From positions 124,001-188,000 of the forward strand of contig JAPDOI010000701.1 in the NCBI GenBank assembly GCA_029168955.1: DNA of 64,000 bases. The letters run 5' to 3'. Positions 22,834 through 33,869 of the stretch are shown in pieces. Source of the stretch: Aplectana chamaeleonis (lineage: Eukaryota > Nematoda > Chromadorea > Rhabditida > Cosmocercidae). The position numbers and the translations under genes are program-made. Within the stretch, counting starts at the first letter, position 1, and each line of letters begins with the position of its first letter. The notes below the pieces were generated by a model. The model was not told the origin of the DNA. It did not search any database and was given only the letters and a program-made list of their open reading frames with translations.

Positions 22834-23632
22834 TGTCGCGGATGGGGAGCCCGGCCTGTCCTAGCGACCGCTTCGGTTCCCGGGTCTCCTCGTCGCGGAC
22901 TACATTGGCGGTGTTGTGTGTCTTCCGGCTAACACTTGCTCTCCGGTACAATCCCTTTTCGGGGAAGGTACCTTCTATGTGAGGATCACCTGACTGACTG
23001 TCGTGTGAACACTGAGGCAAATACCTGCCCGCGTATTAGCGCATTACATAACACAGCACATGAATATAAATTATAACCCTTTTATCCTTATGGCACTAAA
23101 ACCTAAGGTATCTACTGGGTTCGCCTTTACAAACACTTAGGGTTCCGTTTGGCTCATATCCACAGACGCGTATTATAGTAGCGAAGTATACCACGGCGTA
23201 ATAGACAAGCGGAGTACGTGGTAGCGTATTATCGCACCTCTTCCACTAGCCGATCGCACATTCCTGTGGTGACTAATACCAGAAGCCGATGTGGCTCGAC
23301 CAACCTCCAGGTCGCTCGGCCAAAGTCGAGCCGGCGCCCGAACGCCGGCTTCCTCAACAGCAAAGGCTGCTGGAGGACGGGGTCACCGGTTCCGGGGTCT
23401 CCCGGGAGGCCACCACTGCCGAAGCAGTGCTGTACCAACGGGTACTGTAGGCCAACGCCATCCGGCGCCGGGCAGACCACTGAACCGAGGACAGCCGCCT
23501 TATATAGGCAGAGCGGAGGAAGGGGGTGGGGCATAGCGGCAAGCGCGGGCATGCCCCTACTCCAAGCGGCTGGCGTAGTAGAAAGAGGCCGGGCGCTCAC
23601 GGTGCGCCCCCAGCCACCGTCGCATCCGCGAC
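22834..23632 (-). repeat. BEL 3' LTR (799 bp, intact)
   Basis: Perfect 10-bp inverted ends TGTCGCGGAT/ATCCGCGACA. It contains four exact copies of GCGTANTA on the plus strand, near 23030-23235. The same 799 bp, interrupted, form the right LTR. The plus frame of 313 codons starting at 23218 runs across this LTR and the adjoining tandem repeat and is not a gene. Confidence 0.9.
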
Positions 23633-23859
23633 ACTCCCGACACCAAAGAATTGCTGCCAAGGGACCGCAGAAAACGGGGCAACAGAGGCTGGGCCACCGA
23701 GAGATCCCAATCAAGCGGATTATAAATTTTACAGAAAGGAGGCAGCAAAAGTTATGCTGCGGGGATGAGCCAGCGCATTATGAGCCTTTACACACATTTC
23801 TCTACCTAACGAGGCGAACCCTCTCACTCATAACAAGGGCGAAATACGATGCAAAATAT

Positions 23860-24780
23860 GTACACGAGCCCTCGTCAGAAACGGGCTTGAGTGGCATAAG
23901 ACCTCACCTCAAAAAGAACCGGAAAACAAGAATATACATACATACATACATACATACAAGCCCTCAGCAGAAACGGGCTAGAGGGGCTCAAGGCCTCACC
24001 TCAAAAACAGAGTGTAGGGGCTTAAGGCCACACTTCAAAAGAACATACGTACACTATATACAAGCCCTTATTAAAAACGGGCTAGAGGGGCTTAAAGGCA
24101 GTGTCCACGATAAAAATCGTTTTCGAGTTTTCACCAGAAAACGAAGGTTTAGAATCTGACTGTTTTATCAGTGAAGAGAGAATCATGAAAAACGTTGCGA
24201 AACATCCAAAATCAGCTCTTCTTCTTGAAAGCCACATCTCAGCGGTGGATGTGTTGCGCGGGCATGGTCCTGAACTAGACAGGGTGCGCAAATGCGCCTC
24301 AATGCTAGAACTCAGCCGCGCTCGCGCTCCAATGCTAATATAGAAGCGGACCAAACTGTTCCTCGGGAAACTCGACTGCGAGCGTAAGGGCTAGCGCGAG
24401 CGGCCTCCGGAGCCGTATAAAGCTTTTTCGGGCTCGTTTTCGTTCGTTCTTTCGACCCCAGTGCTCCAATCAGACCCTGAACTTTCGATTTCCGGCCAAT
24501 CCGAGGACGAAGTTTATCGTGGACGCTGCCTTTAAGGCCTCACCTCAGAGAAAAGCGTAATACATACATGCCCTCGACAGAAACGGGCGAAGGGGGCTTA
24601 AGGCCACACCCTAAAGAATAGAGGGGATTAAGGCCTCACCTCAAAAACCGGTAGATCAAAAAAAAACTAAAACTAAGACGAAACTACCTACGGCCCTCAG
24701 TTCAAACGGGCGAGGGGCTTATGGCCTCACCTCTAAAAGCTCACACAAAAAACGAGCTACATCACGAAACAAAAACAGCG
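23860..24780. repeat. Degenerate tandem repeat upstream of BEL 3' LTR
   Basis: At least six units of about 60-75 bp built on CAAGCCCTC, GAAACGGGC, AGGGGCTTAAGGCC and CACCTCAAAAA. One unit is split by an M1-type MITE (24096-24531) inserted in the CTTAAGG of the unit. CATACATACATA microsatellite runs occur between units. In retrotransposon orientation this lies where pol would be expected. Confidence 0.8.
24096..24531. mobile_element. TTAA MITE, M1-type, nested in BEL
   Basis: 436 bp flanked by TTAA (24092-24095, 24532-24535). Left end AGGCAGTGTCCACGATAAA; right end TTTATCGTGGACGCTGCCT. The target was the CTTAAGG of a BEL tandem unit, so it post-dates that amplification. Confidence 0.88.
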
Positions 24781-24979
24781 AAATAAATGTGAAAAAATAC
24801 AAGACTAAAAACTAGAAAAGGCTGAGCTAAATAGATCACAAAGTATGTACAAGCCTTCTTGCAATGCCATCAGGCATACCATAGTCGATCCATCCATCGC
24901 ATATATAGAATATATATCATCTAGTCGACCATATAGCATGCCATCCATTCAGCGCCACAGATCCGTCAGAATACCATGA

Positions 24980-27630
24980 CGCATCCAACCAGGCATCTCC
25001 GAAGGCGCGTACTAAGCGTATTAGGCGGCAAACGATCTGAAATCAAGCAGATAGAAAACAAGATCAAAATTTGTACAAATTTGCCACCAGCGTAGTATAA
25101 CCTAGCAATTAATGCCAGGCTAAGGCGTAATAAGTCTGACATAAGTAGATCAGACCTGCGTAGTAGAGTCTGCCTTAGTGGTCTAGACTGTAAAAACGTA
25201 TTAGCTAGTCAGCCACTATGGGCAGGACTAGGCGTAGTGGATTGCGTACTACAGTATACTACAAGGGAGTTATACCGAGCGTACTGTAATCAATATTGAC
25301 TCGCGTAATAAAAGAAATAAACAACGCGTATTCGAATGGCGTATTACAGCATACCACGAGAAGGGCTATAATAAGCGTAATATGGTTAATTATTACTAAC
25401 CAGCGTATTGTGGTTAAGAAAATATTAACCAGCGTAATAAACAAAATATACCACGCGTAATCAAACGGCGTATTACGTATCACTGCGTACTAAACAATAC
25501 TTGCTCGACTGGCGTATTAACAAATGCTGGACCTTGGTCCATCCTCCCAACTTGGAGAGAAAATGAGACCGCGGTTTTGTCATAGCAAGTAATGTTGTAA
25601 GCGTAGTGTTTCGCTTCACAATGAAGCGAATGCGGAATAAGAACTTTATAAATTTTGCAATAAACATGCGACCTAAGGCCGACTACGCTTACACGTAGTC
25701 GCCGCGATATTCGCGATCGGCGATGTTTGAATCGCTGTCGCGCGTACTACTGCTCGCTTCAGCGAAGCGTCTGTAGAGCGTAATATGATGTACTCTCTCA
25801 CAGTGGGAGCACTCTGAGGCTGCGCATTCTGCTACGGAATGAGATTTAGCAAAACACTTCAGACAGAGTTTGTCTGCGTGAGCTATGTGTTCTCGAACCG
25901 TGCGCGTATTAACATAGCGGCATTCTCCTGGCTTGCGCCCTTGCCGAATGCAAAGAGCATACCGGGAGGAGTATAATGCCTGTTGCGTATCATCCTTCTG
26001 CGCATTATCTCCATGCGTATTATGACGAAAGTTTCGCCTCCGCATTGGGCTTCTAGAAAGGTGTCTAGAATGTTTTCTAGGCGGATTATCATGCGAATTA
26101 GTATGCGAACTATAAGGCGTATTATTGGAAGGCGCGTATTGTAAACTCGGTGCTTTGCCGGACAATGTCGTAGCGACATGTCCTGGCTCAACAGATTGAG
26201 AGTTTTTTGCGTAGGCGGAATACTAGATTCATCAGATCTGATGCGTGAAAGCATCATCTCAAGCGAAATAAGAAGTGACTGAGCTTCAGCTTCGACTATT
26301 TGTTCACCACTGGAAATCCAGAAGGAAATTTCGTCGTGTTCAGACCGTTGCTGACCCACTTCCAATGGCGTAGTAATGTAGTCAATGAAGCTGGACCACA
26401 AATCGCGTAATTATGCAAGATCCCGAGCGACGAAAGCATGAGAGATCATTAGAGATCGTTCCCTTTCACTTCCATGACAATGAAAATCTTGAGGCGTATT
26501 ATTCAACTGAATACCTCCCAGGAGACTCAGAACAACGGAATGGCAAGTGTCCCTCAATCGCTGAATCCTCTTGAGGACTTCTTTCTTGTGAACTGCAGCT
26601 TCCATAGTGGCCGACGTTGACCAGCGGAGTAGTAGTGAGGGGTTGAATAGCGGAATAGAAGTGGGGATTGAATAGCGAAATAGGAGTGAGAGCGGAGTAG
26701 GCGTGCCGATAACCAGTGCGAAGTGCAATCGATGAGCTTGTTTACGACTTCGCATGACCTTTTCGGCGCCGGCGGAGTATGGGAAAGTGCAGTGCCGTCT
26801 GGCACTCTCTCACGCGGGAGAGAATCTCTCGCGTGGGAGAACGCGCTAGCCTCTGCGCTCTCCAGCTAAATAGTGTGACGTAGGCTGGGAACGGCCAGCC
26901 ACGACAACTTACAGCGATATTGATCGCTCATGCATATTGAGGCTAAATTTGAGGACGCCCAGCGCAATAGGAGGCGAAATAGGGGAAAAACCAAGGTAAG
27001 AGGATGAATATAGGGTAAAACTGGGGTGAAGAAGAAGAAAATGAGGACGAGAAGAGTAGGAAAAGGGATCTAAGGGCAGTTTCGGGTCAAAATGATCAAA
27101 ATATGACCAAATTGAGCGTAATAAGGAGAAAAAAAGATAGAGAGATCGAGGAGGAGGAAAATAGCGGATAACCAACAAAAATTGAAGTTTCTGAGGAAAA
27201 CGTCACAAAAAGCAAAAAAATATGAATTTAGCGTTTTAAAGGTGAAATTTTGAGGGAAAAAACGACGCGTATTAGGAGAAAAAAAGGTACAAAGATTGAA
27301 ATAGTAAAAATAGCCTTGGTTGTGGGATAAAATCCTGCGTAATAAGCCAGAAGCAGAACCTGAAGGAGATGCCCTTTAGAGGTTTTTAGTGCTGAAAAGA
27401 TGGAGAATAAGCGTAATATAGGTGTACGCTTCCGATTTTGGCTAATCGGGCGCGGAATTTGACCCAGGTCAAAGGGACTTATTGAGGTGAGAATGCGAAA
27501 AGGAGGGGAACCCAAATAACCCGAAGCGACCTCACAAGTAGAAATTTTGCTGGCCATCCAGAGGAACGCGCGCTGAGGGCAAACGATCTATGAGTAAATA
27601 CCACCACCTAGGCCAGCGCGTAGTCCCTTC
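24980..27630 (-). repeat. Dispersed, strand-biased GCGTANTA motif field
   Basis: Reading the plus strand by eye I count 23 exact GCGTANTA octamers between 25007 and about 27411, plus about ten one-base variants such as GCGTAGTG, GCGTATTG and GCGTATCA. The opposite orientation is almost absent. The octamers are not at a fixed spacing and run through both gag and non-coding parts. Four more lie in each LTR. Away from the BEL element I did not see a comparable cluster. On the retrotransposon sense strand the motif is TANTACGC. Confidence 0.85.
25689..26605 (-). pseudogene. BEL/Pao gag, disrupted
   Basis: Minus-strand start at 26605 (MEAAVHKKEVLKRIQRL), typical of the start of BEL/Pao Gag. The frame continues through an in-frame TAA at about 26411 and then EHDEISFWISSGEQIVEAE. 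A frame change around 26150 leads to the C-terminal nucleocapsid part in the 25689-26165 frame. That part shows the BEL/Pao zinc-knuckle spacing: CIRQGRKPGEC, then LCLKCFAKSHSVAEC, then CSHCERVHH. The segment between (about 26000-26150) is Asn/Ser/Pro rich and full of the TANTACGC motif. No pol follows. Confidence 0.8.
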
Positions 27631-28028
27631 TGCGACCCGTGCAAGAAGGTACCGCAGCTTCGCCAACTACGAGAAGTGATGCAGGATTCGTCTACGTGAC
27701 GCCCACACTGCACCAACGGCAACTCGCTCAGGGGTCCAAAGGACGGGGCAAAAAACCATCCCGGGCATTACGCCTCTTCCGGTGTTGCGCGCTGAGTGCT
27801 CAATCTGACGGGGCTGCCACCTCCCGCCTAAATTTGCACCCACACCTTCGGAAACGCTTAGGCATCCCGGTCTGTGAGGCATGATAACCCAAGGTTGGGG
27901 ATGAAAAACCGCCACCCGGGACCTACAAACTAACCCATTACCATTTTAACAGATGACCCGGAAGACACGTGGAGTGCCCATTTTGCTCACTACCTCGGGG
28001 GAGTAGGAGTACTTGGGATCGAATCACA
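26606..28028 (-). other. BEL 5' leader region
   Basis: Between the right LTR and the gag start, in retrotransposon orientation. 26900-27560 on the plus strand is purine-rich (GAGGAGGAAAATAG, GGGAAAAACC). It holds four exact copies of the octamer. 27560-28020 is GC-richer with no repeat seen. No open frame with a domain. Confidence 0.55.
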
Positions 28029-28379
28029 GGGCGGACTGGGGGAGCCCGGCCTGTCCTAGCGACCGCTTCGGTTCCCGGGTCTCCTCGTCGCGGATTGCAT
28101 CGGCGGTGTTGTGTGTCTTCCGGCTAACACTTGCTCTCCGGTACAATCCCCTTTCGGGGAAGGTACCTTCTATACGAGGATCACCTGACTGACTGCCGTT
28201 TGAACACTGAGGCAAATACCTGCCCGCGTATTAGCGCATTATATAACAGAGCACACGAATATAACTTATATCCCTTTTATCCTTACGGCACTAAAACCTG
28301 AGGTATCTACTGGGTTCGCCTTTACAAACACTTAGGATTCCCTTTGGCTCATATCGACAGACGCGTATTATAGTAGCGA

Positions 28380-28947
28380 CTCAGACGATCACCGAATTCA
28401 ATGCGTGTCGAATATGCATTCAACTCGAAGACAAGGTGTTTTCGAGCTCAGTTAGTGAACGTGCTACTAGGAAAGCACGTGCTCTTATTGTGTTTCAAAT
28501 CACAGCACGTGCCCCAACAAATAAGCCATCCAATGCGCGCATGATAAACATTCAACACGATGACAAAACGATTATCCAAAACAGGAAAGTATACGATGCA
28601 CTCCTGAGACGGAATTGAGAGGTCGGCAGCTTCGCCGGTTCAATTAACCAAGTTTGCAGTACTTTATCCGCCCCACCGCTGGAGGCCTCGTCCAACCTCT
28701 GACGGCCCCAGGTGGTGCTCGGCGGGCTGGCCGCGTCGCACGTTGGTGTGTGCTACTACAATAACGCTGGACTACCTTGCAGCACGTACCCCTGTGATTG
28801 AATTTTATGGCACATGCTTCTGCTATGAAATTTTGCAGCACGTGCTGCTGTTTGGAGCTTGTGTCCCTGTGATAGAGCCTTTCGATGAGTGTGGTCACTC
28901 GCGTTGAATGCATATTCGACACGCATTGAATGCGGCGATTTCCTGAG
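28380..28947. mobile_element. Inverted-repeat transposon, CTCAG termini, 2-bp TSD
   Basis: 568 bp inserted in the right LTR; the left LTR shows the empty site. The flanking duplication is GA (28378-28379, 28948-28949). Terminal inverted repeats are about 45 bp, with the inner 22 bp (around ATTCAATGCGTGTCGAATAT) perfect. The outer ends read CTCAGACGATC and CTCAGGAAATC. The inside has several GCACGTGC motifs and no transposase; frames are at most 60-164 codons without a domain. The same end motif is on the element at 42769-43854. Confidence 0.88.
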
Positions 28948-29025
28948 GAAGTATACCACGGCGTAATAGACAAGCGGAGTACGTGGTAGCGCATTATCGC
29001 ACCTCTTCCACTAGTCAACTGCACA

Positions 29026-31252
29026 ACACACTTCAAACAGGCTGACATGGAAACTATTAAAATGCACCTGGAAGCTGTCGATTGGTATGGCTCTCTCAAT
29101 TCAGTGGATACTGTAGATGCGAAGTATGAGTTATTCATTTCTGTGCTTCATCATTGCATCGATTTATACGTGCCTCTACGAAAAATTACCTCTAAGAACT
29201 CTGGACTCCCACCCTATTTAGAATCGTTGAGCAACCTAAGGTCTCGTGCTTGGGCAGAAGCAAAATCTTCAGGTAATATGAACCAATTGACTCACTTCAA
29301 AAACCTGAATGAAAAGTTTAACAAGAAGTTGAGGAAATTCAATGCACAGGTGGAAAAGAAGGTGATAACGTCCGGGAATAAAACTGCATTCTACAGGTTG
29401 ATGAAGTCAAGGCTACGTGAAAAACACCCCATAACTGTTTTGAAGTACGACGGAAGGGTTATAAGAGAGGATTCGGATAAGGCAGAACTATTAGCTGAAA
29501 TTTTTCAAAGTTCATTCTCTTGCTCCACAGAAGATATTTCAATTCACGAAGGACTTTCTCCTCGGTTCCCTGTTATGGAAGACTCTGTATGGTTCGAGAA
29601 AAATGAAATGCTAGACCTACTTTCGAAATGGCCTCAGTCCCAATCACTCACGCCCGATGAAGTCCCACTTTCGTTCCTAAAAACCATTGCCTACATTATT
29701 ATTGGTCCTTTAGAGTATATTTTTAACCTCAGTTTTATGGAGGCAAACGTCCCCACTAGATGGAAATGTTCCTATGTAACCCCTATTCCTAAAAAACCAC
29801 CGTACACTGAGCCACTGAATTATAGGCCTGTTAGCTTAACGTCGATTTTCGCTCGTCTTTTTGAGAAAATCTTGAAAAAACGAATTGTGGATCATCTCCA
29901 GAATTTTTCCATTATACCTTCCAATCAACATGGGTTCCAGAAAGGAAAGTCAACTGTCACTGCTATGGTTGAAGTTTTAAATGACTGGACTAAGCACGTG
30001 GATGAAGGCAAAAGCGTGGATGTTGTATTCTTCGATTTTTCGAAAGCTTTCGATAGAGTCCCACATCAAAAATTGATGCTCAAGCTCGAAATGGTCGGAG
30101 TTCATCCTAGAATTATTGCGTGGCTCCGTTCATTCCTCTCTGATAGAACTTTTTCTGTTCGTATGAAGAACTCGTTTTCAAGCTCCAGGCCGGTTCATAG
30201 TGGAGTTCCACAGGGTAGTGTACTCTCCCCAATACTATTCAATATATATACGTTCGAATTGTGCGACATAATTCGCGGCCACGATGTAGAGTTTTGTTCA
30301 TTTGCAGACGACCTCAAAATTTACCGTGTTGCAGATAGCCAAGCAGATAACGGCGCGATTCAAGCAGCGATAAATTCTATTACTAAATGGTCTCAAGAGT
30401 GGGAGTTGCCTTTGTCTAAAGAGAAAACTAAAGTTTTGCACATAGGGACTCGAAATAGGCACCATGCGTACAATATTCAAGGTACCTCAATTGCACTAGC
30501 GGAAGAAGTAAGAGACCTCGGATTTCTGCTTACCAAAAATCTCAGTTTCGACAAACACTGTGACAACATCTCTATGAAAGCAAGTAGAATGGTCAACAAC
30601 CTTTTCCAGAGCTCTTTCAACGCAAAATACCAGTGTTTTGATTCATGCGTATAAGTGCTATGTAAGGCCTATAATGGAATATGGTACACCAGTGTTTAGC
30701 CCATACAAGCGGAAAAGCATAGAAAAGTTAGAAAGAGTGCAAAATGGTTTTACAAGAAAATTAATGATAAGATCGCACGGGATTCTTTATGAGCAAATAC
30801 CTTCGAGTAAAGAAAGGAATGAAAACTTTGGGTTGCAGAAGCCTTTCGATGAGAAGGAAAATGTTCGATCTTCTTTTGCTTCATAAAATTCTCCACGGCC
30901 AGTGTGGTCTACGATCTGCGAACCTCTTCACAGAGAGGGCTTCAGTCACTAGAGGGGTACATTCAAGCTACAACTGAAAAGAGCCAGGCTAGACTGTAGG
31001 CGTTACTTCTTTATTAATAGAACAGTGCCATTGTTTGAAAGACTTTGCAGAACATCCGCAACTCCTTTTAGCCGCAACTTATTCGAAAAGCTCATTCTTA
31101 GTAGTTTCACATCCTGATGCTTGCCTATACTGTTCTCACTGCCATTACAACTTCTCGTGTTTATGTGATTTCATTTGTTATTAGCTGGTTTCAATTGAGC
31201 TACTCTTATTCCTTTCACATAAGTTAATCTTATGTAATAAACATACATACAT
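29026..31252 (+). mobile_element. 5'-truncated CR1/jockey-type LINE
   Basis: 2227 bp inserted in the right LTR between GCACA and CCCTGTGG; the left LTR shows the uninterrupted join. It starts in the linker between endonuclease and reverse transcriptase and ends in AATAAACATACATACAT, a short tandem tail rather than poly-A, as in CR1-like LINEs. The 5' half (ORF1 and endonuclease) is missing. Confidence 0.88.
29047..31117 (+). pseudogene. LINE reverse transcriptase, 5'-truncated and frameshifted
   Basis: The first frame is open from 29047 to 30654 (535 codons). It holds the RT core: motif A FDFSKAFDRVPH (Asp about residue 330), motif B GVPQGSVLSPILF (about 386-398) and motif C FADD (about 419-422), all intact. 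After AKYQC the frame changes. The C-terminal domain continues as YVRPIMEYGTPVFSPY and LERVQNGFTRKL in a second frame (30638 on), as SLSMRRKMFDLLLLHKILHG in a third (30830 on), and finally RARLDCRRYFFINRTVPLF and FEKLILSSFTS to TGA at 31117 in another. At least three frameshifts lie in the last 0.5 kb. The missing N-terminal half is due to truncation at insertion. Confidence 0.9.
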
Positions 31253-31629
31253 CCCTGTGGTGACTAATACCAGAAGCCGATGTGGCTCCACCAACCTCCA
31301 GGTCGCTCGACCAAAGTCGAGCCGGCGCCCGAATGCCGGCTTCCTCAACAGCAAAGGCTGCTGGAGGACGGGGTCACCGGTTTCGGGGTCTCCCGGGAGG
31401 TCACCACTGCCGAAGCAGCGCTGTACCAACGGGTACTGTAGGCCAACGCCATCCGGCGCCGGGCAGACCACTGAACCGAGGACAGCCGCCTTATATAGGC
31501 AGCGCGGAGGAAGGGGGTGGGGCATCGCGGCAAGCGCGGGCATGCCCCGTATCCAAGCGGCTGGCGTAGCAGAAAGAGGCCGGGCGCTCACGGTGCGTCC
31601 CCAGCTACCGTCGCATCCGCGACATGACG

Positions 31630-32290
31630 TTTTATAGACCGAAAGATCCGCGATCTATGAAAAATCTTGAGACGAGGGCGAATTACATCGTGATCAGCAC
31701 TCAAAAAGACTCATTCTATGCAAGGTTCCACCTACATCAATCCAGAACATTTACCTACCCATTAAGTTATACGTTTCGGCGTGACCTTCCAAACCCTTTT
31801 GAAAATCGCCCAACAAATCTCATATCCTGGTTGACAGCCCAAATTTACCCTGTCAGCAGTCCCAAACGAAAAATTTCAACTGAATTTCAAAAAACGGAAT
31901 AGCGCCAGTTTTTGTGAGATTTAATGCCATTTTTCCATTTTCGTGATTTTTTTTTCAAAACGGAGCGTATGAATATCAATGCGAACATCATTTGGACAAG
32001 GAATAGTGCACTGCATAGAAAAAAATCATAAAAAAAGAAAATTTGGAATGATCGAAATCGCGAAGAAATTCATGGTAGTGTTCGGGAAAATGAAAAGCTT
32101 TGAGTGGCCGATGGTCGTTACATTTCATAAAAATGGAACAAATTACTGCCTCCCAGGATGGATGTCTGTCGCTTGCATCACGGTGCACACGACCACCGTC
32201 CAGTTGGCGCTAAACAGCGTGCACATTGTGGAAAAGTGTAGATGGACCGCGACACAGGCACGACCCCGTTGCGCATAACATATCCCACTA
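31630..32290. other. Unassigned stretch
   Basis: Directly outside the BEL target duplication. AT-rich, with frames of 92-99 codons of no recognised family. The plus frame at 31979-32278 has AFHFPEHYHE-like and WMSVACITVHTTT phrases in alternative frames and no domain. Confidence 0.35.
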
Positions 32291-32488
32291 GTTTCGCCGC
32301 GCGCGACGGCTTTCAGTCCTGGACGCGGTCAATCGCACTGCTGGGCACGGCGAGTGGTACCAGCAATCCCGTCGCCGCGACCCAAGTAGGTTTCGCCGCG
32401 CGCGACGGCTTTCAGTCCTGGGCGCGATCAATCGCACTGCTGGGCACGGCGAGTAGTACTAGTAATCCTGTTCCCGCGACCCAAGTAT
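32291..32488 (+). repeat. 99-bp tandem duplication, open as 33-residue repeats
   Basis: Two 99-bp units (32291-32389 and 32390-32488), about 90% identical, each starting GTTTCGCCGCGCGCGACGG. A plus frame from 32242 to 32712 stays open through both, with units starting FAARDGFQSW and ending ATQV. The differences keep the frame. Whether it is coding is unknown; the rest of the 156-codon frame (ERFLTSGVPHEQVIIDSLLL) has no recognised domain. Confidence 0.75.
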
Positions 32489-32709
32489 GCACTAGGCCTT
32501 ACGGTGAGGACTATGAAAGATTCCTTACGAGCGGCGTGCCACATGAGCAAGTCATCATTGATAGTTTGCTGCTCTACCTTAATTTCGAAACACATCTACA
32601 ATTTGCGTCTGTGTGCATCCTTGGCGCGCAACCTACTCGTGGATCAAAGGAATGTTCTGGAAAAAAATTATTCGCAAAAGTCGGCTATCGAGTTCATCCG
32701 AATTTTTCG

Positions 32710-32890
32710 TAGATTTTCGAATATTCGACTTTTCGATTAATTCGGGATTTTAAACTCTTCGAATACTCGACTTTTCGAACAATTCGGGATTTCGAACATT
32801 TCGAGTAATCCGGAATTTTGAAGTTTTCGAATATTCGACTCTTCGAATAATTCGAAGTCGACTATTTCAGTCGAATGATTTTTTCGAATA
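32710..32890. repeat. TTCGAATATTCGA array
   Basis: TTCGAATATTCGACTTTTCG units, the first two 42 bp apart, then irregular. It is followed at 32930-33015 by a segment (CGACGGTAGACCACC, GCACGGCCAGCTGCCTGG) that recurs at 49700-49800 beside a hairpin. Confidence 0.7.
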
Positions 32891-33015
32891 CATACATAGA
32901 GTTCGCGTAAAAATTCTAGTCTGATGAAAGGACGGGGCAGCGACGGTAGACCACCCCGCGCGAATCGAAACCCAATTCTCCAATGAGGCCGCCAACCCCG
33001 CACGGCCAGCTGCCT

Positions 33016-33480
33016 GGACCACGCGTCAGACTAAATTGAAAACGGGCATCATACCTGTCAATGGCCGCAACGCAACCGATGGTAAAGCAAACGAGAAAAA
33101 CTACATGAACTGGAAGGCTCAGCCAGCGATATCCATGCAAAAGAAGTTCCTAAAGGTTACAGAAACTGGAGTGTTTGTCTCCTACAAGCCACGAAAAAAA
33201 AATGTGGTAACGTACCTCGTTTGCGAAGCTGAATGCAAATACTGCTTCGGCCACTGTGAGACCAGAGAGGAATCCTGAATGAAAAGTGTTTCAGGGTTTT
33301 AGATAGCTACATATTTCCACGTTGTTGCATAGCTGTTGAAAAATTCGAAGTTTGCCGGACAAGCATTTCCTCTCTAATCCCGGCTTAGTCTTTAGAAGTG
33401 TGCTCATCTTGTTCTTATCAATCTTTTAAAAGGGAAAGGTGACGAAAGACCTGTGCGGTGCCGCGTTTGTTCGAAAACAT
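33016..33480. other. Unassigned stretch
   Basis: A plus frame of 80 codons (33036-33278) contains NYMNWKAQPAISMQKKFLKV; no family recognised and no splice context chosen. Otherwise no feature. Confidence 0.3.
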
Positions 33481-33483
33481 TAT

Positions 33484-33607
33484 GGCCGGGTTCATACCTT
33501 CGGCCATGTTCCGCAGCGACAACGCATGGCAGGCATATCGATCTCAGATCAAAAATGATAATAAGCATTGCGTCGCGTCGCTCGTCGCAAGAAGTATGAA
33601 CTCGGCC
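33484..33607. mobile_element. 124-bp MITE, GGCCGGG termini, 3-bp TSD
   Basis: Ends GGCCGGGTTCATAC and GTATGAACTCGGCC; TAT duplicated on both sides. Same length and end type as 41470-41593, whose duplication is ATA. A 3-bp AT-only duplication with GGC-type ends fits PIF/Harbinger-derived MITEs. Confidence 0.8.
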
Positions 33608-33869
33608 TATTACTAGACGTGTACTATTGGTAGCAGACTGATAAGTTACCATGTAATCTAATCTCGCTTGAATGAGTTCGGGCGTAGAAAGCAGAGGAGC
33701 GGTAGGTCGTGGCGAAAAATAACAGAGATAAGCAGATTCTGACAGGATAATCCCGATAAACCTTATTTCCGATGGCTCAAAATGAGAGGAGGTAGGCTAC
33801 ACAAAGGGCATTTACCCACAAGTGTTGGAATCTGCTGGAAGCTCATTTCAATATATTCTCCGAGTAGTG

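Larger units (their letters stand above)
22834..31624 (-). mobile_element. BEL/Pao LTR retrotransposon, complete but non-autonomous
   Basis: Two near-identical direct repeats (22834-23632 and 28029-31624) bound the element. Outer ends are TGTCGCGGAT and ATCCGCGACA, the TG...CA pattern of LTRs. The 5-bp target duplication TGACG is exact (22829-22833 and 31625-31629). The internal part carries a BEL/Pao-type gag on the minus strand, so the right LTR is the 5' one. No protease, reverse transcriptase, RNase H or integrase is present between gag (25689) and the 3' LTR (23632); that space holds tandem repeats. It must have been mobilised in trans. The right LTR is split by two later insertions. Confidence 0.9.
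28029..31624 (-). repeat. BEL 5' LTR, split by two insertions
   Basis: Segments 28029-28379, 28948-29025 and 31253-31624 align end to end with the intact LTR at 22834-23632. 3596 bp minus the 568-bp transposon, its 2-bp duplication and the 2227-bp LINE leaves 799 bp, the same length as the other LTR. The inner end is diverged (CAGGGCGGACT against TGTCGCGGAT). Confidence 0.88.

Noticed and set aside
23218..24159. 313-codon plus-strand open frame
   Set aside because: It runs from the BEL 3' LTR through a tandem repeat and into a MITE; the same LTR sequence at 31.3-31.6 kb does not continue it, and the composition is Arg/Pro/Ser low complexity.
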